This document shows positions 37,195 to 50,800 of a stretch of 59,310 bases of DNA, piece by piece. A program made the translations under genes and the position numbers. The notes below the pieces were generated by a model that ran no database searches, had not been told where the DNA came from, and was given only the letters and a program-made list of their open reading frames with translations. The stretch comes from Chrysomallon squamiferum (lineage: Eukaryota; Mollusca; Gastropoda; Neomphalida; Peltospiridae). The stretch is taken from contig CM022669.1 in assembly GCA_012295275.1 (NCBI GenBank), positions 5,998,179-6,057,488 on the forward strand. Reading direction: 5' to 3'. Position 1 is the stretch's first letter, and every line of letters begins with the position of its first letter.

Positions 37195-40100
37195 TTAGAG
37201 TTCTTGTTTCTTTGTCTTCTTCTTCTTTCCACTTCTGTTGTATCCATTCAATTCGTCAGTGGCTTCCTTTGCAAGATACTTGATGAAATCATCCACCTCA
37301 CGCCCACCCTGTTAAAAATACATAATACAAAAATTAAAAAAATAATAATAATAATTAAAAATTAAAAACTAAAACAAAAACAAAAATAAAAATCCACAAA
37401 CAGCAGGATACCTTGTAAAGAAAATGTACCGAAGTCATGACTGAACCAAAATAAAATACGCATTTTTAAAAATATAAATAAAAATAAGAAAAAGAAAAAA
37501 TTATATCTTCAATAATTTTATTAATTATCTCTCAAGCCAAAACCATAAACTTGCTGATTTTGAAAATCTGCATTTGTTTATCAATTCATAAAAATCTTTG
37601 GATTATAAAATATTTTGTAGAGGAGTACACATTCACTAATATTTCTCCTCATTGAAGTGCTTTTGTCAGTACAGTATTCAACATTATTGTTATGAATTAC
37701 GTCCCATACTAAATTGTTCATCATTCAAAAGCACTGATAAATTATTGTCTAATTACCAAAACAGTATTCAAAATAACAACAATCAATTCTAACTTCTGTT
37801 AAACCGTGTTCTCTACAGCAAACACAAAGTATAACAAAAAGAAGAAAAAAAATTAAATGACAGAAACTTGCAAGAGGATATACTAATTAATATACAGCTC
37901 CAACAGAAAAAAATAATAATAACCTAAAATACGTGTCCATAATGTCTGTTAACATGTAAATTGAACAAAAAATAGTTATGTACAGCTTATTATTAAAACA
38001 TTCAAGTCAAAACTAAATTACTTACATTATACTTTCTAGGGCTTGATTTAGAACCCTTTGGGGCAAAATATAAAGTTGGAAATCTGAAATTTAAAAGAAA
38101 AAAGATAAAGTTACACAGTAGATATGAAATACATTCCTGTCAAAGTCAGTTTAAGAAATAGAAGTTTCTGTATACATCTTTTCTCAATTTAATCTTTCTT
38201 TCTACAAAATAAGTATTTGTTAAATTTTATTTCTATTTACTTATTCAGTTTTAATCTCAGTTTTTGTTTGTTGATAAAATCTGTAGAAAGTTCATTGCTT
38301 TTTTAGGTCAGTAAAAATAGTAAAAACTAAAATAAAATAAGTCAATAAAAACATACCCTTCGACTTCGTATGGTTTTAGTACATCATTGGCTGTAGCATC
38401 CATTTTAGCTATAGTTAAACCAGGCTCATTTTTAAGCTGCAAAAATATAATTAAATTTTCAATTCAATAAAGTTGTCTACCTGAAATGATTTATCAATGA
38501 CAACATAACTTGCATGTACTGAAGTTCTTTTGACCATTTTCTTTTATAAAATTTAAAGAAATTATCAAGCCTAATGTGGCATCTTAGAAAAGGCTGTTCC
38601 TCTAAAGCAAATATGTACATGGCGACAATTTCAAATTTGAATATTTGTAATATCTGAAACATGCTCTTGTCAGCAGAGTATTCAACATTGTTGTTATGAA
38701 TTACGTCCCATACTAAATTGTTCATCACTCAAAAGCATGGTTCCTTTTACAAGATATGTTTTTATTTCTAACCAACTTTTATTTATTTTTTTTTTTTTTA
38801 TACAAAGAGAAAGGTGAGCAAAAACTTAACTTTAATACTGCCCGTCAATTCCAACATTTTTGTTACCCAGTAATATTTATAAAATAATATTTATTAAAAA
38901 TATTTATAGACATGCATCCTAATGCTCATCATTCACATTAAAATATTAAGAATTAAAATAATTGAAATTAAATCAAGATAATCTATTATTGCTCTTGTCA
39001 GTACAGTATTCAACATTGTTGTTATGAATTACGTCCCATACTAAATTGTTCATCACTCAAAAGCATGGTTCCTTTTACAAGATATGTTTTTATGCTTGGC
39101 TAAATTAACTTGTTAAGTTGATGTTATGAATTGTTTTGATTTCAAAAAAAAAATGCCCAATAAATATGGATGTGTTTTGAATAAGTCCTTGCTAGTAAGT
39201 GAAACAACAACAGACAATAACCTATCATATTACAAAATAGTATAGATGCTTTTCTTTAACATTTTGGAGTAAAGGGTGTTTACAAACATTTCTCTGAAAG
39301 TTTATCCCAGTCTTGGATTATAAAATAACAATGTTAGAAAATGTATTTAAAATTATTTCATATCATAGCCTGTCATCAAAAGTTTTAAATCATTATGAAA
39401 CAGAACAGATTTCTAACCAACTTTTATTTATTTTTTTTTTTTTTTATACAAAGAGAAAGGTGAGCAAAAACTTAACTTTAATACATTTTTGTTACCCAGT
39501 AATATTATTTATAAAATAATATTTATTAAAAATATTTATAGATATGCATCCTAATGCTCATCATTCACATTAAAATATTAAGAATTAAAACAATTTAAAT
39601 TAAATCAAGATAATCTATTATTGCTCTTGTCAGTACAGTATTCAACATCATTGTTATGAATTACGTCCCATACTAAGATGTTCATCACTCAAAAGCATAG
39701 TCATAATGTTACATAACAATTATTGTAACACATTTCAGCTGAATATTTTAAATGAAACATTTCTACTACAACTTAATGATGCCCTACAATAAATATCTGT
39801 TGAGGTCAAATATTTCCAATTTTTATTTTTGGACTAGAATATACTAAATTGCTTTTCAAGTTGCAATTATCAATATATGAAACATTTACCTTTCATTATG
39901 AAAATATTTATAACAAGATCCTGTATTTGCTGAATAAAGTTAGTCTACTCTCACATGTCCAGTGAAGTTGATTTATTTTATACTGATTTTTTACCTAGAG
40001 GAACAATGTCATTTTTCAATTAACAGCTTTCATTTGAAGTGAAACTACTGAAATTGAGCAATAAGTATTTAACTACTTAAAATTGAAATATCTAACAAAA

Positions 40101-43100
40101 ATATTGTAATTTTTTAAGCAGTTTTTGTTAAACATTTTACGTTAAGTGCAAATTTATCTGTGCATTTAAATTAATGAAATATTTTTTTGTTGAATAATAA
40201 TTGTACATTTGTTCTGCAATAGAACATGCATGTGAATATAATGTACACACATTCCCTGCCAGTTATAAAAGGATTTCTGTTCATTTGGTGGAAACCTTCA
40301 TTTTCATGGAGCTCATCATGGAGTCCTATTAGAAATATTTTTAAATGAAATTTCATTTAGTAAACAATTGAGATTTTTATACTGTTTTTTAAATGTTCTC
40401 GTCAGTACAGTATTCAACATTATTGTTATGAATTACGTCCCATACTAAATTGTTCATCATTCGAAAACAGTGTCTACCAAGAAAATTTTAACAGAATAAT
40501 TTACAGCCACCATTTTCTCCAAAACATGTATCTTAAAAAATATTATAATAATAATAATAGTAATAATAGAAATACTAAGAACAAAAACTATTTTTCATGC
40601 GCACAATACTTATCACAAAAAAAGTACAAATACATATTATTATTTATGGAGAAATTTGTCTCTCTGTTTGGTATTACTTACTTTTTCAGCTAATTCTTCA
40701 TATTTTGGTGCTAAAGATTTACAATGCCCACACCAAGGTGCATAAAATTCTATTAGTACATCTTTTTCTTTATCATTTACTATTTCGTCAAAATTCTTTG
40801 CCACAACAACCTGAAAAATTAAAAAAATTAAAATAAATTTTTTTTATAAAGGTAAATCTTTACAACAAAGTGATAAATTAATAAAAGTACCAGTTAAAGA
40901 TGCAAGCAGTATATAAAATCTCAGTCAATGTAATAATCTCTATCTAGTGTTTTTTTGTAAATAGATTACTTCCCATTATACAACTGAATTATTTTCCCTT
41001 GCATTTAGGAACTAGAAGACAAATTGCAGGTTTCATTTGAGTAATTATTTATTCTTTCAAAATCTGAATCAAAATATTCATAAAATTAACTTTGATGTTA
41101 CATACTTATATTCTAAACAAACAAACATACATCCAGAGATATATTGATAAACTGTCAAGATGAAGTTCAGAAAATTTTAATTCAAGGTATGTTTGTTTTG
41201 TTTTCTTAATGAAAACATAGCTGTCATATAATTAATCAAACAATATTTACAGACAAAAAAAACTTTAAAAACATACCTTTACTGCATTGTCTGTATTATC
41301 AGGTATTGGTTCAGACTTCATGTATGGCTCCAGTTTATCATCTAAAACATCTTTAATAAACTGTTCAAAAGTTTCCATGCTGTAAAAGCAAACAATAATT
41401 AAAAAAAATTAAAGTAAAAGCATTAAAAAAAAAAGAAAGAAGAAATTCAGAAAAAGAAAACTATGTACTAAGTTAAATATGTACTGTTTTCTTAGATGTG
41501 CACATCAGTGTTTTAAAATATCACCACAGAATGGTCTGTCCCGTCTTGAAACAAAAGCATCATTTGTGCACCACAGTATTTTATATCCAGTTCTAATGCG
41601 GATATTTTTCTTTTACCGCGTAACCAGTTTTCAACCAAAAAAAATCTTTAGATTATTAAAAAGTAATGACAAATCACACACACACCATAAAATATTGTTT
41701 ACTGAAAAAAATAATATTAAACAAACCTAAATTCCTCTGTCATTTTGAATTTTCTGTCTTTCAAATCTCTGGCACATACAACTGGTTTTATTCCATCAGC
41801 ATCATCAATACCACACTCTTCAAGTTCAAAAGTCATGTCATTATTATTGCTGATAGCTAAATAAAACTTTTTACCCTCTTCTTGCAATTTGGTTCCAACC
41901 TTCATTATCCTGTTTCTCCAGTAATTAGTGCCTTTAACATTCTTTGTATAGTCTACATTATAATAAACTACAAACAAAGGTTTCTTCAGTTTTGGTGCTA
42001 AATTCTGATCACGGAATGGGCACAAGCCAATTCTGTTAAAGAAAAAGGAAAAAGTCAGTGACATCTGTACTACACATATGAATTAACTAATCTTAGGAAA
42101 AATAATTAATAAAATTCTTGTAATGAATTCTTAAGGTGTTCATAATATATGACATTTGGCATAAACAGGAAAAAAAAATAAAAATAATAAAAATAATTTA
42201 TTATCAAGTTTCCCTAGACTCAATATTTTGGAATATTTATGGTTGAGGTGCAAGTAAAATACAAAATAGAGCCTACGATGTTGAAACAGCTCGATAAAAG
42301 GAACCAAACAGAATTCACAATAAATTTTTTTTGAACACTCACGCAGTTTCCTGAATCCACGTTTTAATTCTATGAACTTTCATATCATCATTATATTCAA
42401 CACTTTTGTCCTCAAATTTGCTGTGGAATCTTTTTGGTCGGTAAAAAACAATTCCACTGAAAAAAAAAAAAAAAAAAAAGAGCAATGTTGCAGTTACTAC
42501 CAAATTATCTTATCAGTTGTAATACACAATAATCTTTTGAATTATACAAGACAATGAATAACTTATTGAAAATGATCATGTTCAGAGACAAAGCATAAAA
42601 GAATACAATATGTTTAAAAAAAATTAATACTTTGGATTTATTTATATATATATATATATACACACACACATAGTATTTTTATTCTTTTTAATTAAGATAT
42701 TCCATAAATGTGATGCTTACATTTTTAGGAGAGATTAGTAGTAACTTACTCTTTCACTTTCAGTTTATCTCTGACACTTTCATCAAATGTATGTGCAAAT
42801 CTCATATCAGTGGCCATGGAATCTGCCACCTTCTGGAATATTTTAGCATTTTCATCATCAGCAGACTGAAAGAAGCCTGTGAAGCAACCAAAATGTTTTA
42901 CATGACTATTCAACAATCAACAACATAACAAAATCTATTATTAATATCTATTATAATTTTCAGTGATTATTTAAACATTATCTAAAGCAATTTCTTTCTT
43001 TTTCTTTATTTTAATTTGTGTAATCAGAATCAGCCATTCTCAACATTTTTGTTTGATTTGTATTATTTTACTTATAAATGTTAACATCTATCAAATTTTT

Positions 43101-45645
43101 ATTTTTACCATCACTTACAGAACAGCTAACATGAGTTTGAAATAAGAATAAAAGGAATGAATGGTTTATTGCTATATGAATATATATTGGTGCATTTTAA
43201 AATTAAGTTACTATATGAATAATACGAGAGTATTTTAGCCAATGTTTCAAGTGTGTTTACTCTTAGATGCACAATGTGTAGATGAGGAGCAAACTGGTCA
43301 TTTTACCACTTAAATTTCATACTATTTACTAGTGCCTCAGTTTTTCTTTCACTTTTTTTTTTATCATAGAGGTTCAGATGAGTAAGGAAATATCAATTTT
43401 AACATTCATCACAGGCACAAAAATCTTCTTCACTTTTTATAACATTAAATATCTTTTTGTATTTTTACCAAACATTCAATGAAATGGCCATGAGAATCAA
43501 TTAAATTAAACCAAATTGATAACATTCTATTTTCAGTTTAAATAATCATTTTACCGAAAGGTATGCAAGAACATTACAAAATTTACTTATCCTGATGACT
43601 GTTAAGAACAAAACTGCGAGATTGTTGAAAAATTTGTTTAATAATAATAATAAATAAATACAAACCAATGACACCAAACTCCGAATTATCCAAAAATTTG
43701 TCTGCTTCAGCTGTTGAAGTCAGTTCTTTGGAAGTAGGACCTGCTTTCGATTTCATTAGTTTAACAATTCCATCTGTTATAAAAAAATAAAAAAAATATT
43801 AGTTTCATGTCTGTTTTTTTGTAGATGAGTGTAAGTGGCTTGGATAATATGATACAGAAAGATCACAACTCATTTTTCTATTAAAATTTTAATGCAAAAC
43901 AAAAAATATTAAAATTCAAACTGCTATATTAAGATGAACATTCTGTATGGTTTAATTTCAGCTGAAGAGTTTTTACAAATAAATGAATGACCACAATAAA
44001 TGAATTTTGTTATAGTAAGCTAGTAACAGATGGATTTTTCGTTGATATAAGAGGTAAACTGACTGCCACTTCATGGCTCAGAACTACAATTAACATTAAA
44101 GTATCTCTGACACATGGTAATGTATGTTCTTTTCAACACTAAAGAAAACACATCAAGGATTTTGATGAAATGTAAAATGTTAAAGTACACTGCAACCTGC
44201 AGTAAGAGAATGGAAAGAGAAATTAAATTCTCTAATTAAAAGGAATAGATTTTTACAAATTTACCTGCTTCTCTTGGTCCACTGTAATCTTCAGATTCAC
44301 CATTTCTGAAAATTTTCAAAGTAGGGTATCCAGAGACACCATGTTTTCCACACACTTTGGTATTAGCAGTACAGTCAACCTGAAAGTAAACATTATATTG
44401 TTTTAACCAAGTCGTGTTTTTTTTAAATAACTAAATGATCTAGAGAGCCAGAACTGGAATTACTAAAAAATATAGTTGAATCTGCAGAAACTGTATGCAA
44501 ACTATCTTAAACTATAAATTCAACAGCTGTTTATTAGTGAAATGCATCACTTCACACCTATTTATATCAGTTTTTAGTTAAATGTTATACAAAACAAAGG
44601 AGAAGAGAGTATTACCTTGGCTAAAGGCACTGGTGGATCATTCCTTTTTAGTGCTGTAGCAGCTTTTTCATATTCAGGTGCAAGCTTCTTACAGTGTCCA
44701 CACCTACAAGTATCAAGTAACAGAATTTGAATTATATTTTCAACTGTTCAGTTAGTTGGTTAGTGATGCAATCTGGGCCAATACTGGATGTTTAAGTGAA
44801 AGAAAAATGAAACATTAAAAATTCTTAAGCAAATGTAAACAAATGAAAGAAATATTTTAATTATTTCCAATCTGTTGATGTTGTAGATAAATAAACAAAC
44901 AATAATTGTTAGTTATCAAAACTACTTGTGAAATCAATTAAATTTCCTTTTTGAACTTATTGTGGTTAGCATGACCAACTGTCACCATGTGTGCTTTTGT
45001 TTCAGCATCTTATCTCCTATGTGAATGGCAATCATAATAGTACATTCTGGTAATCTGAAGTTTTGATACATCACTCATCAAACTGTTTTACTGATAAATC
45101 TATTAACTAATATTTAAAATTTAACATCTTAATTTGTAAATTTATTATTTCATAAAATTTAAATATATACATATACAAGGAAAACCAGATATAAAGTTTT
45201 TTCTTTGTTGATTACAAATGATAAAAAAGCAAAACCTTTAAACTACAAATTATTATTATAACAAACTCAGTAAATATACAATTTTTTTAAATCTCGTTTT
45301 AATTAACCGAATTATTCGATGGTTTATTTATTATTAATTTATCATCATCATCATCATCATGATTATTATTATTTCCAATTTTTAAAATTTAGATACTATA
45401 GTTTAATCAAATTGAAATCGTTTGCTGCTGAACATTTAAAAGTTCAATAAATGAATAATCAATCACTTGAATCAGAGAATTAACGCCGGCAGCTCACACG
45501 TGAACACTTACCATGGAGCAAAAAACTCTACTAGAATTAAACTTTCTTTATCAACTTTGTCGTCGAAGTCATCATCTGTGAATTCTAAAACATCACTAGA
45601 TGAAGATAGAGATAAAAATGCTAGTAGCAAAACAAACGACTTCAT
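37195..45645 (-). CDS. PDIA3: Protein disulfide-isomerase A3 (ERp57), complete
   Basis: ER-lumen thiol oxidoreductase that forms and isomerises disulfides in glycoproteins with calnexin/calreticulin. Twelve exons: 45512-45645, 44616-44703, 44265-44379, 43666-43773, 42750-42876, 42343-42456, 41727-42032, 41277-41379, 40682-40810, 38357-38436, 38026-38083, 37195-37308. All have GT-AG borders and sum to 1476 nt with no frame break, giving 491 residues (human about 505). Residues 1-17 are a signal peptide ([11 protein letters not shown]). The first active site WCGHC is at 45-49, with W split by intron 1, and the second CGHC at 392-395 in exon 9, giving the a-b-b'-a' thioredoxin arrangement. The tail is Lys-rich and ends KKQEL, a KDEL-type retention signal. 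FBXW5 lies head-to-head 1.3 kb away, and an ERSE-II motif lies upstream. Confidence 0.95.
37658..40468. repeat. Five copies of a roughly 70-bp repeat in PDIA3 introns
   Basis: Copies at about 37658-37733 (intron 11), 38662-38736, 38990-39065, 39622-39698 and 40394-40468 (intron 9), all in the same orientation. The shared core is TTATGAATTACGTCCCATAC, flanked by GTCAGTACAGTATTCAACAT and AAATTGTTCATCA. Copies 3 and 4 belong to a larger duplicated segment (38766-39065 and 39409-39698). Not coding; no known family recognised. Confidence 0.8.
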
Positions 45646-46814
45646 TCCGTTAGAAATCTTGCACTATAATACAAGACGGTCCTTGTTTCTTACTACCTTG
45701 AACGTGGACTGCTATCTGCGCTGTCCACCGCTGATTGGTCCACGGCATCTCTCCGGAAATTCGATGTTTAATCCCAAATGTCACGTTGCAAACGAGAAAA
45801 ATCGAGATCATAGCCATTGTATGTTATCAGTCTACCGAACAGCTGTGTATATTGTTAGACAAATGGATTGTAACGAATGCAATAACATTAATCAAACCTT
45901 TAAATTAAATTTCATAAATAATGTTTCGTTCTATCACAGATTAATGAAAACATATTTAATTATTTGCAATGTCTAGTTTAGTGGCATATTCAATATTAAG
46001 CGTTTGCGACATCTGTTTAGACGACAGATAATGGACCGGTTGCCACAAACGTTCAGAGATTAAATAAATATAGGTAGATCTATATAATAATACTCTTTTG
46101 ATGTAAAATTGTTTTAATTAATCTGGCATAACACTTGTAATGACATGGTTTGCTATTTTTGCCACCGATCACAGAGTAGATGCAAATAATATAATTAGCA
46201 TTTCAGAAAGTGTAAAGTGAATTGTCAAAAAAAAAAAAAAATGCAAAGAAAAAAAAAGCAACACCAAATGAACAATTAGGAGCATCAAAATAATAAACAA
46301 GTTCAGCAGATTTAATTTGATCTATAAGTTTTGAATTATACAGTGTGTGCCAAATATTTACGTAATTATTACATATATAATGGGTGGGTTTTTTTACAGA
46401 TGTAGAGAGCAAGAGAAAAAGTTAAAATATTTATAAATAATATTTCAGTAATTTTTTTAATTTATATATATATATTTTTTTTAAATTAGTAACTTCAAAA
46501 CTTAATAAAAAAAATTATTATTATTTTCAGACTAAAATATAATAATTATAATATACTATATTATACAATAGTTGATTAGGAAGCCATGTTTTTATTTATT
46601 TTATTTTTTTATTTTTTATCTAGCTCTATATGAATCATCATTTGTAAATATGGCTTTTGAAAAATTTATCCAAGATTCAACAACAAAGTAATATGCACAG
46701 TACTTAGCAATTGCAACACATTAATTACATTTACATTTTCAGTTTCGTGATTTGCAGTATTTTATGTGGGATTAGAATGTCTTTTTAAAAAATAAATATT
46801 TTGTTTATATCTTT

Positions 46815-46862
<48 letters not shown>

Positions 46863-46975
46863 GTTATTTTATTCAGTATATAGCTTAATTATTCAGAAGA
46901 TTATTTTACTTTTATTTTTAGGGAAGCCATGTTGACTTTTGACAGTAACAAGCACTGACGTGAGGGGCACAAGTA
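45646..46975. promoter_or_regulatory. Head-to-head PDIA3/FBXW5 intergenic region
   Basis: The 1330 bp between the two start codons. The first 130 bp next to PDIA3 is relatively GC-rich, with a CCAAT box and the ERSE-II motif. The rest is AT-rich with (ATT)n at 46816-46862. A frame at 45467-45976 on the plus strand is antisense to PDIA3 exon 1 and not believed to be coding. Confidence 0.45.
45734..45744 (+). promoter_or_regulatory. ERSE-II (ATTGG-N-CCACG) in the PDIA3 promoter
   Basis: ATTGGTCCACG is an exact match to ER stress response element II, bound by NF-Y together with ATF6/XBP1 in the unfolded protein response. It lies 89 bp upstream of the PDIA3 ATG. A further CCACG core is on the minus strand at 45703-45707. 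The position and the identity of the gene make function plausible; the orientation (plus, opposite to transcription) is not restrictive for this element. Confidence 0.65.
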
Positions 46976-47814
46976 ATGTCTAAACAACAGACACATATCT
47001 GCTGCCTGCCTGACTCAATTCTGTTGCAGATTTTTATGACTCTTGATGCTGTTGATGTCACACGCATTGCCCAGGTTTGTCCAGCCACTTTATCTCTGTA
47101 TAGTGAAAACATTAGTCTTTTTACATCTAACTGTTAACATAATTTCTATGTATATATATGTATGTAGGTAGGTAGGTAGGTAGGTATGTATGTATGTGTA
47201 TGGGTGGCTGGGTGTGTGTGTGTGTGTGTGTGTGTCTGTCTGTCTGTCAATAGATAGATAGATATTAAGACAGATAAACAAATCTTAATGAAAAGAAAAT
47301 CCTTGAACAGTAATAACTGATACAAAAACAAAGAATTAATATAAACCTTTTTCAGTGTCATCTTCTCATCAACACTATGATGTTACATACAAAGTCATAT
47401 TTAAATATATATTTGCTTGTCTGAAAGTTCATAAAAATAGATGGGACACATTTTAATAGATACAACTGACAATGAAACATTCGTTCAGGTTTGTCAGAGA
47501 TGGAGGAATGTTGGCGTATGATGAAAGCATATGGCGACAGCTGATGTACAAAAAGTGGAAAGTGAAGGGTCAGATTGCAGAGAACCAGTGTCTGTGGAGG
47601 CTGGAATATCAACGACTAAGTGACCATGTGCCAAACGTTCTGAGTGAGACGCTGAGTGAACACACGGATGAAGTTCTTCACGTCAGTTTTTCACACAGAG
47701 GACACCTCTTTTCAACTACTTCCAAAGACTGTACAATCAAGGTAATGTCGTCTTCAGTTTGTCTTTGTGTTCTTTATTAATATAATAATAATAATATCTA
47801 CTACAACAATAACA

Positions 47815-47858
<44 letters not shown>

Positions 47859-50800
47859 TATTATTATTAACTACTAATACTACTAATATTCATTTATTGT
47901 TATTGTTATATTATTATTATTATTGATGTTGTTGTTGTTTCTATTATTGTTTTTGTAGGTGAATGATGATGTCAGTGCTACTACTACTACTGCTATTACT
48001 ATTACTATTATTATTTTATTGTTGTTACTATTATAATTAGTAGAAAAACTTGTAGTAGTACTTAATTTTTTTAATTTAATTTATTTTATTGGATTATTTA
48101 TGTACATTAGAAATAAATTGTGTTAAACAGTATTTTTACACATAATGGTGTTTTTTTTTTTTTCAGGTTTGGAATGTAGGTTTCCCTACAACTCTTAAAT
48201 ACAGCCATGATTTCCAGGCTCAATACCACTGGGATTTCACCCAGTTTTCTTGTTTCAATGCCACTGATAGCATGCTGCTGGTATCCAGTGTGAAAACTGC
48301 AGAGCTAGACCGGAGAGGCTACGTTGCTATCCTCTCCATCACTCATGGTTTGTTTACTATGTAATATAGCTGTGATAGCTTACTCTACTACATAAATAAA
48401 TAAAAGTTTTGTGTTTCTTGCTCATAAAAGAAAAATAAATAATATTGCTTTTTTACACTCTGAATTTAATTTATTGTTTACTATGATTATCAAGTTAAAA
48501 TGTAATTAGCCAGAGTATTATGTCTGTTGTGTTGCAAATCTTTTTTTTTTACAAATGTAATGATTTAAAAGTGAATAAGGACATAGTTGGGGAAAAACAG
48601 CTTCTAGAATATTTTAATAATTTATTTCGCCAATGGCTCTTTAAATTCACTTGACCAGTATTTAAATATTATTTTGTAAGTCAGTAAGTGTATTGTTTAG
48701 ATCAGTCTGGAATATGTTAACATGATTAAATGACAATTTATAACAGTCTTACTTTTTACATCTATAATGAAACATTTATGATGCTTATAAAGCACATGAG
48801 GTGTTTTTATATTTACTGTGGAGATTGCAGCAGACCTCTCTTCTGCAGTTCAGTTAATATATATTATAAATTAATGTGTTTTATGGTTATGATAGTCATG
48901 ATTTAATTTTTTCTTTTTCTTTTTTTTGTCTCAGAAATAAAAAAATTTAGATTTTCATATATTGCTGGCTTGTATTGTAGTTGTTACTCACAGCTTATTT
49001 TTTAATATTGTTTCTAATAAATATTAGATTTTAGATTTTCAGCTACTGCAGGTTTTGTCTATGGATCCCAGCCAGCTATTTGGGACTTGGTTAAATCCCA
49101 CCACATTTCTTGGAGGATCACTTGAAATCAGCCTGGATAGGTTTATAACAACTGTTCAGATCAAAGCTTTTGAGGTATGTGTTTTTTTAGGGCAAAGCAC
49201 AAATTTAATTAATATTTTTATCATATCTTAACATATTACAATATTAATATATTTTCACACAACATTTGAATAAAAAATTTCTGCGTATTCACAGTATTTT
49301 AACAATATTCTGTATTATGATTTTCCCATTTATTTATATAACAACCCACATACAAATACTTATTTAATTACCTAACAAGACTTATGGCCCTTAGAATATG
49401 ATTGTTCATCATAATTATCTGGTTTTATTTGAAAGATTTGTGTTTAATTTTTAATAGTAACTAACAGTCAGCGTGTTTACACAAACTTTATCTCTTTAAA
49501 ACAATAACATTTGCAGTTATTAATGCATTTTAGACAGTTTTTAATTTTTTAACTTCTTAATTTTTTTTTTTTTTTTTTTTTAAATGAACGTATAATTGTT
49601 ACAATTAATGTTATTGAAATCAGTAAGAGAAAACCTCTATTTATTTATTTCTTTTTCTTATTTTTTTTACTTTTATTTTTTTTTATAATGTTTATTTAAA
49701 GACAGTTTTTATTTTATAAAATACAGGTTGAGAATATACCTCCAGACCCAGAACAGCCTGTTCATGTGGAAATCCTGGCTGGTGAGACTCTGTTTACATT
49801 CTGTAGTGAAAACGCAAGTCTCATCAAGTTTCTGACAGTAGTGAATCCATGTGCTAACGCAAAATATACAAAACAACAGGCCTGTTCTCAAAACATCACA
49901 AACAACTGTGATTTAGACAGCAACACATTGAGTGAAAACTTCTCAGATTCGAAACCTGAAACAGAGAAAGATCGTCTAGAAAAGAGTACATCCAGTCAGT
50001 GGTCAGAAAGACATGAGATTAATCCCAAATCCCTTGCTGAGAAGTGTTTGTTAGATAATGGCACGTCAGATCAAGTGTGTGACTCAGAATATAAATGTAG
50101 GAAGTCCGCTGACTGCCAGTGTTTGTGCTGCAGGGATCCCACAGTTACAACAAGCCAGTGTCTGAAAACCTGTGAAGTGAAGTGTGATGTGGACAGAGGA
50201 TTCACATCGAGCAAGTTGTGCTTCTGCTGCAGGAAAAGGAAAAAGAGCAAAGACAAAACACAACAGAATTACGTCTCTGGGATTGTCAATGGTGAAAGAA
50301 CTATGGCCAGCAACGTGTGTGTATTCAACTCAGAAAATGGCATGTTAGATGTTCGAGAGACAGGTGGAGATGACAGAACTGACTTTTTAAATTATTCTTT
50401 CAACCAGGACAGAGTTCGTGATTATACAGTTTGGGGAATGAGTAGCCAGAATAAAGTTTCTTTAGATGTGTCGATTCAAGATGATCTCACAAGATGTTGC
50501 AAAGATTCGGTTGTAACTCTTGAAAACTGTGGTATGGATGATTTTTGCTGTGATGACGAAAAGCCAGTGACCTCAGATGTTTTTAATTCTGTTGATAATA
50601 CTCTGGATGGGTCAGCTGGAACTGACCAGAGTCTAATTTATGTAACAGGGGAATTTGCCGTTGCACTTCATCAGCTTGGATTCAAGTCTTTGTCAGCTGA
50701 TGATGAGCTCAGAAATGAGGCAGGTGGAGAGACTTCATCACTGCAGTTTGACGCTGACAACGCAGAAAGTCACATGGTCGTAAATTACAGCAATCAGCTC

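Noticed and set aside
38477-38728. Minus-strand frame of 83 codons in PDIA3 intron 9
   Set aside because: It begins inside one of the five intronic repeats, has no splice-compatible homology, and the PDIA3 frame is complete without it.
41479-41860. Plus-strand frames over PDIA3 exon 7 and intron 7
   Set aside because: Antisense shadows of the PDIA3 coding sequence.
45467-45976. Open frame of 169 codons on the plus strand
   Set aside because: It overlaps PDIA3 exon 1 and its promoter in antisense, and the minus-strand reading gives a clear signal peptide and thioredoxin start.
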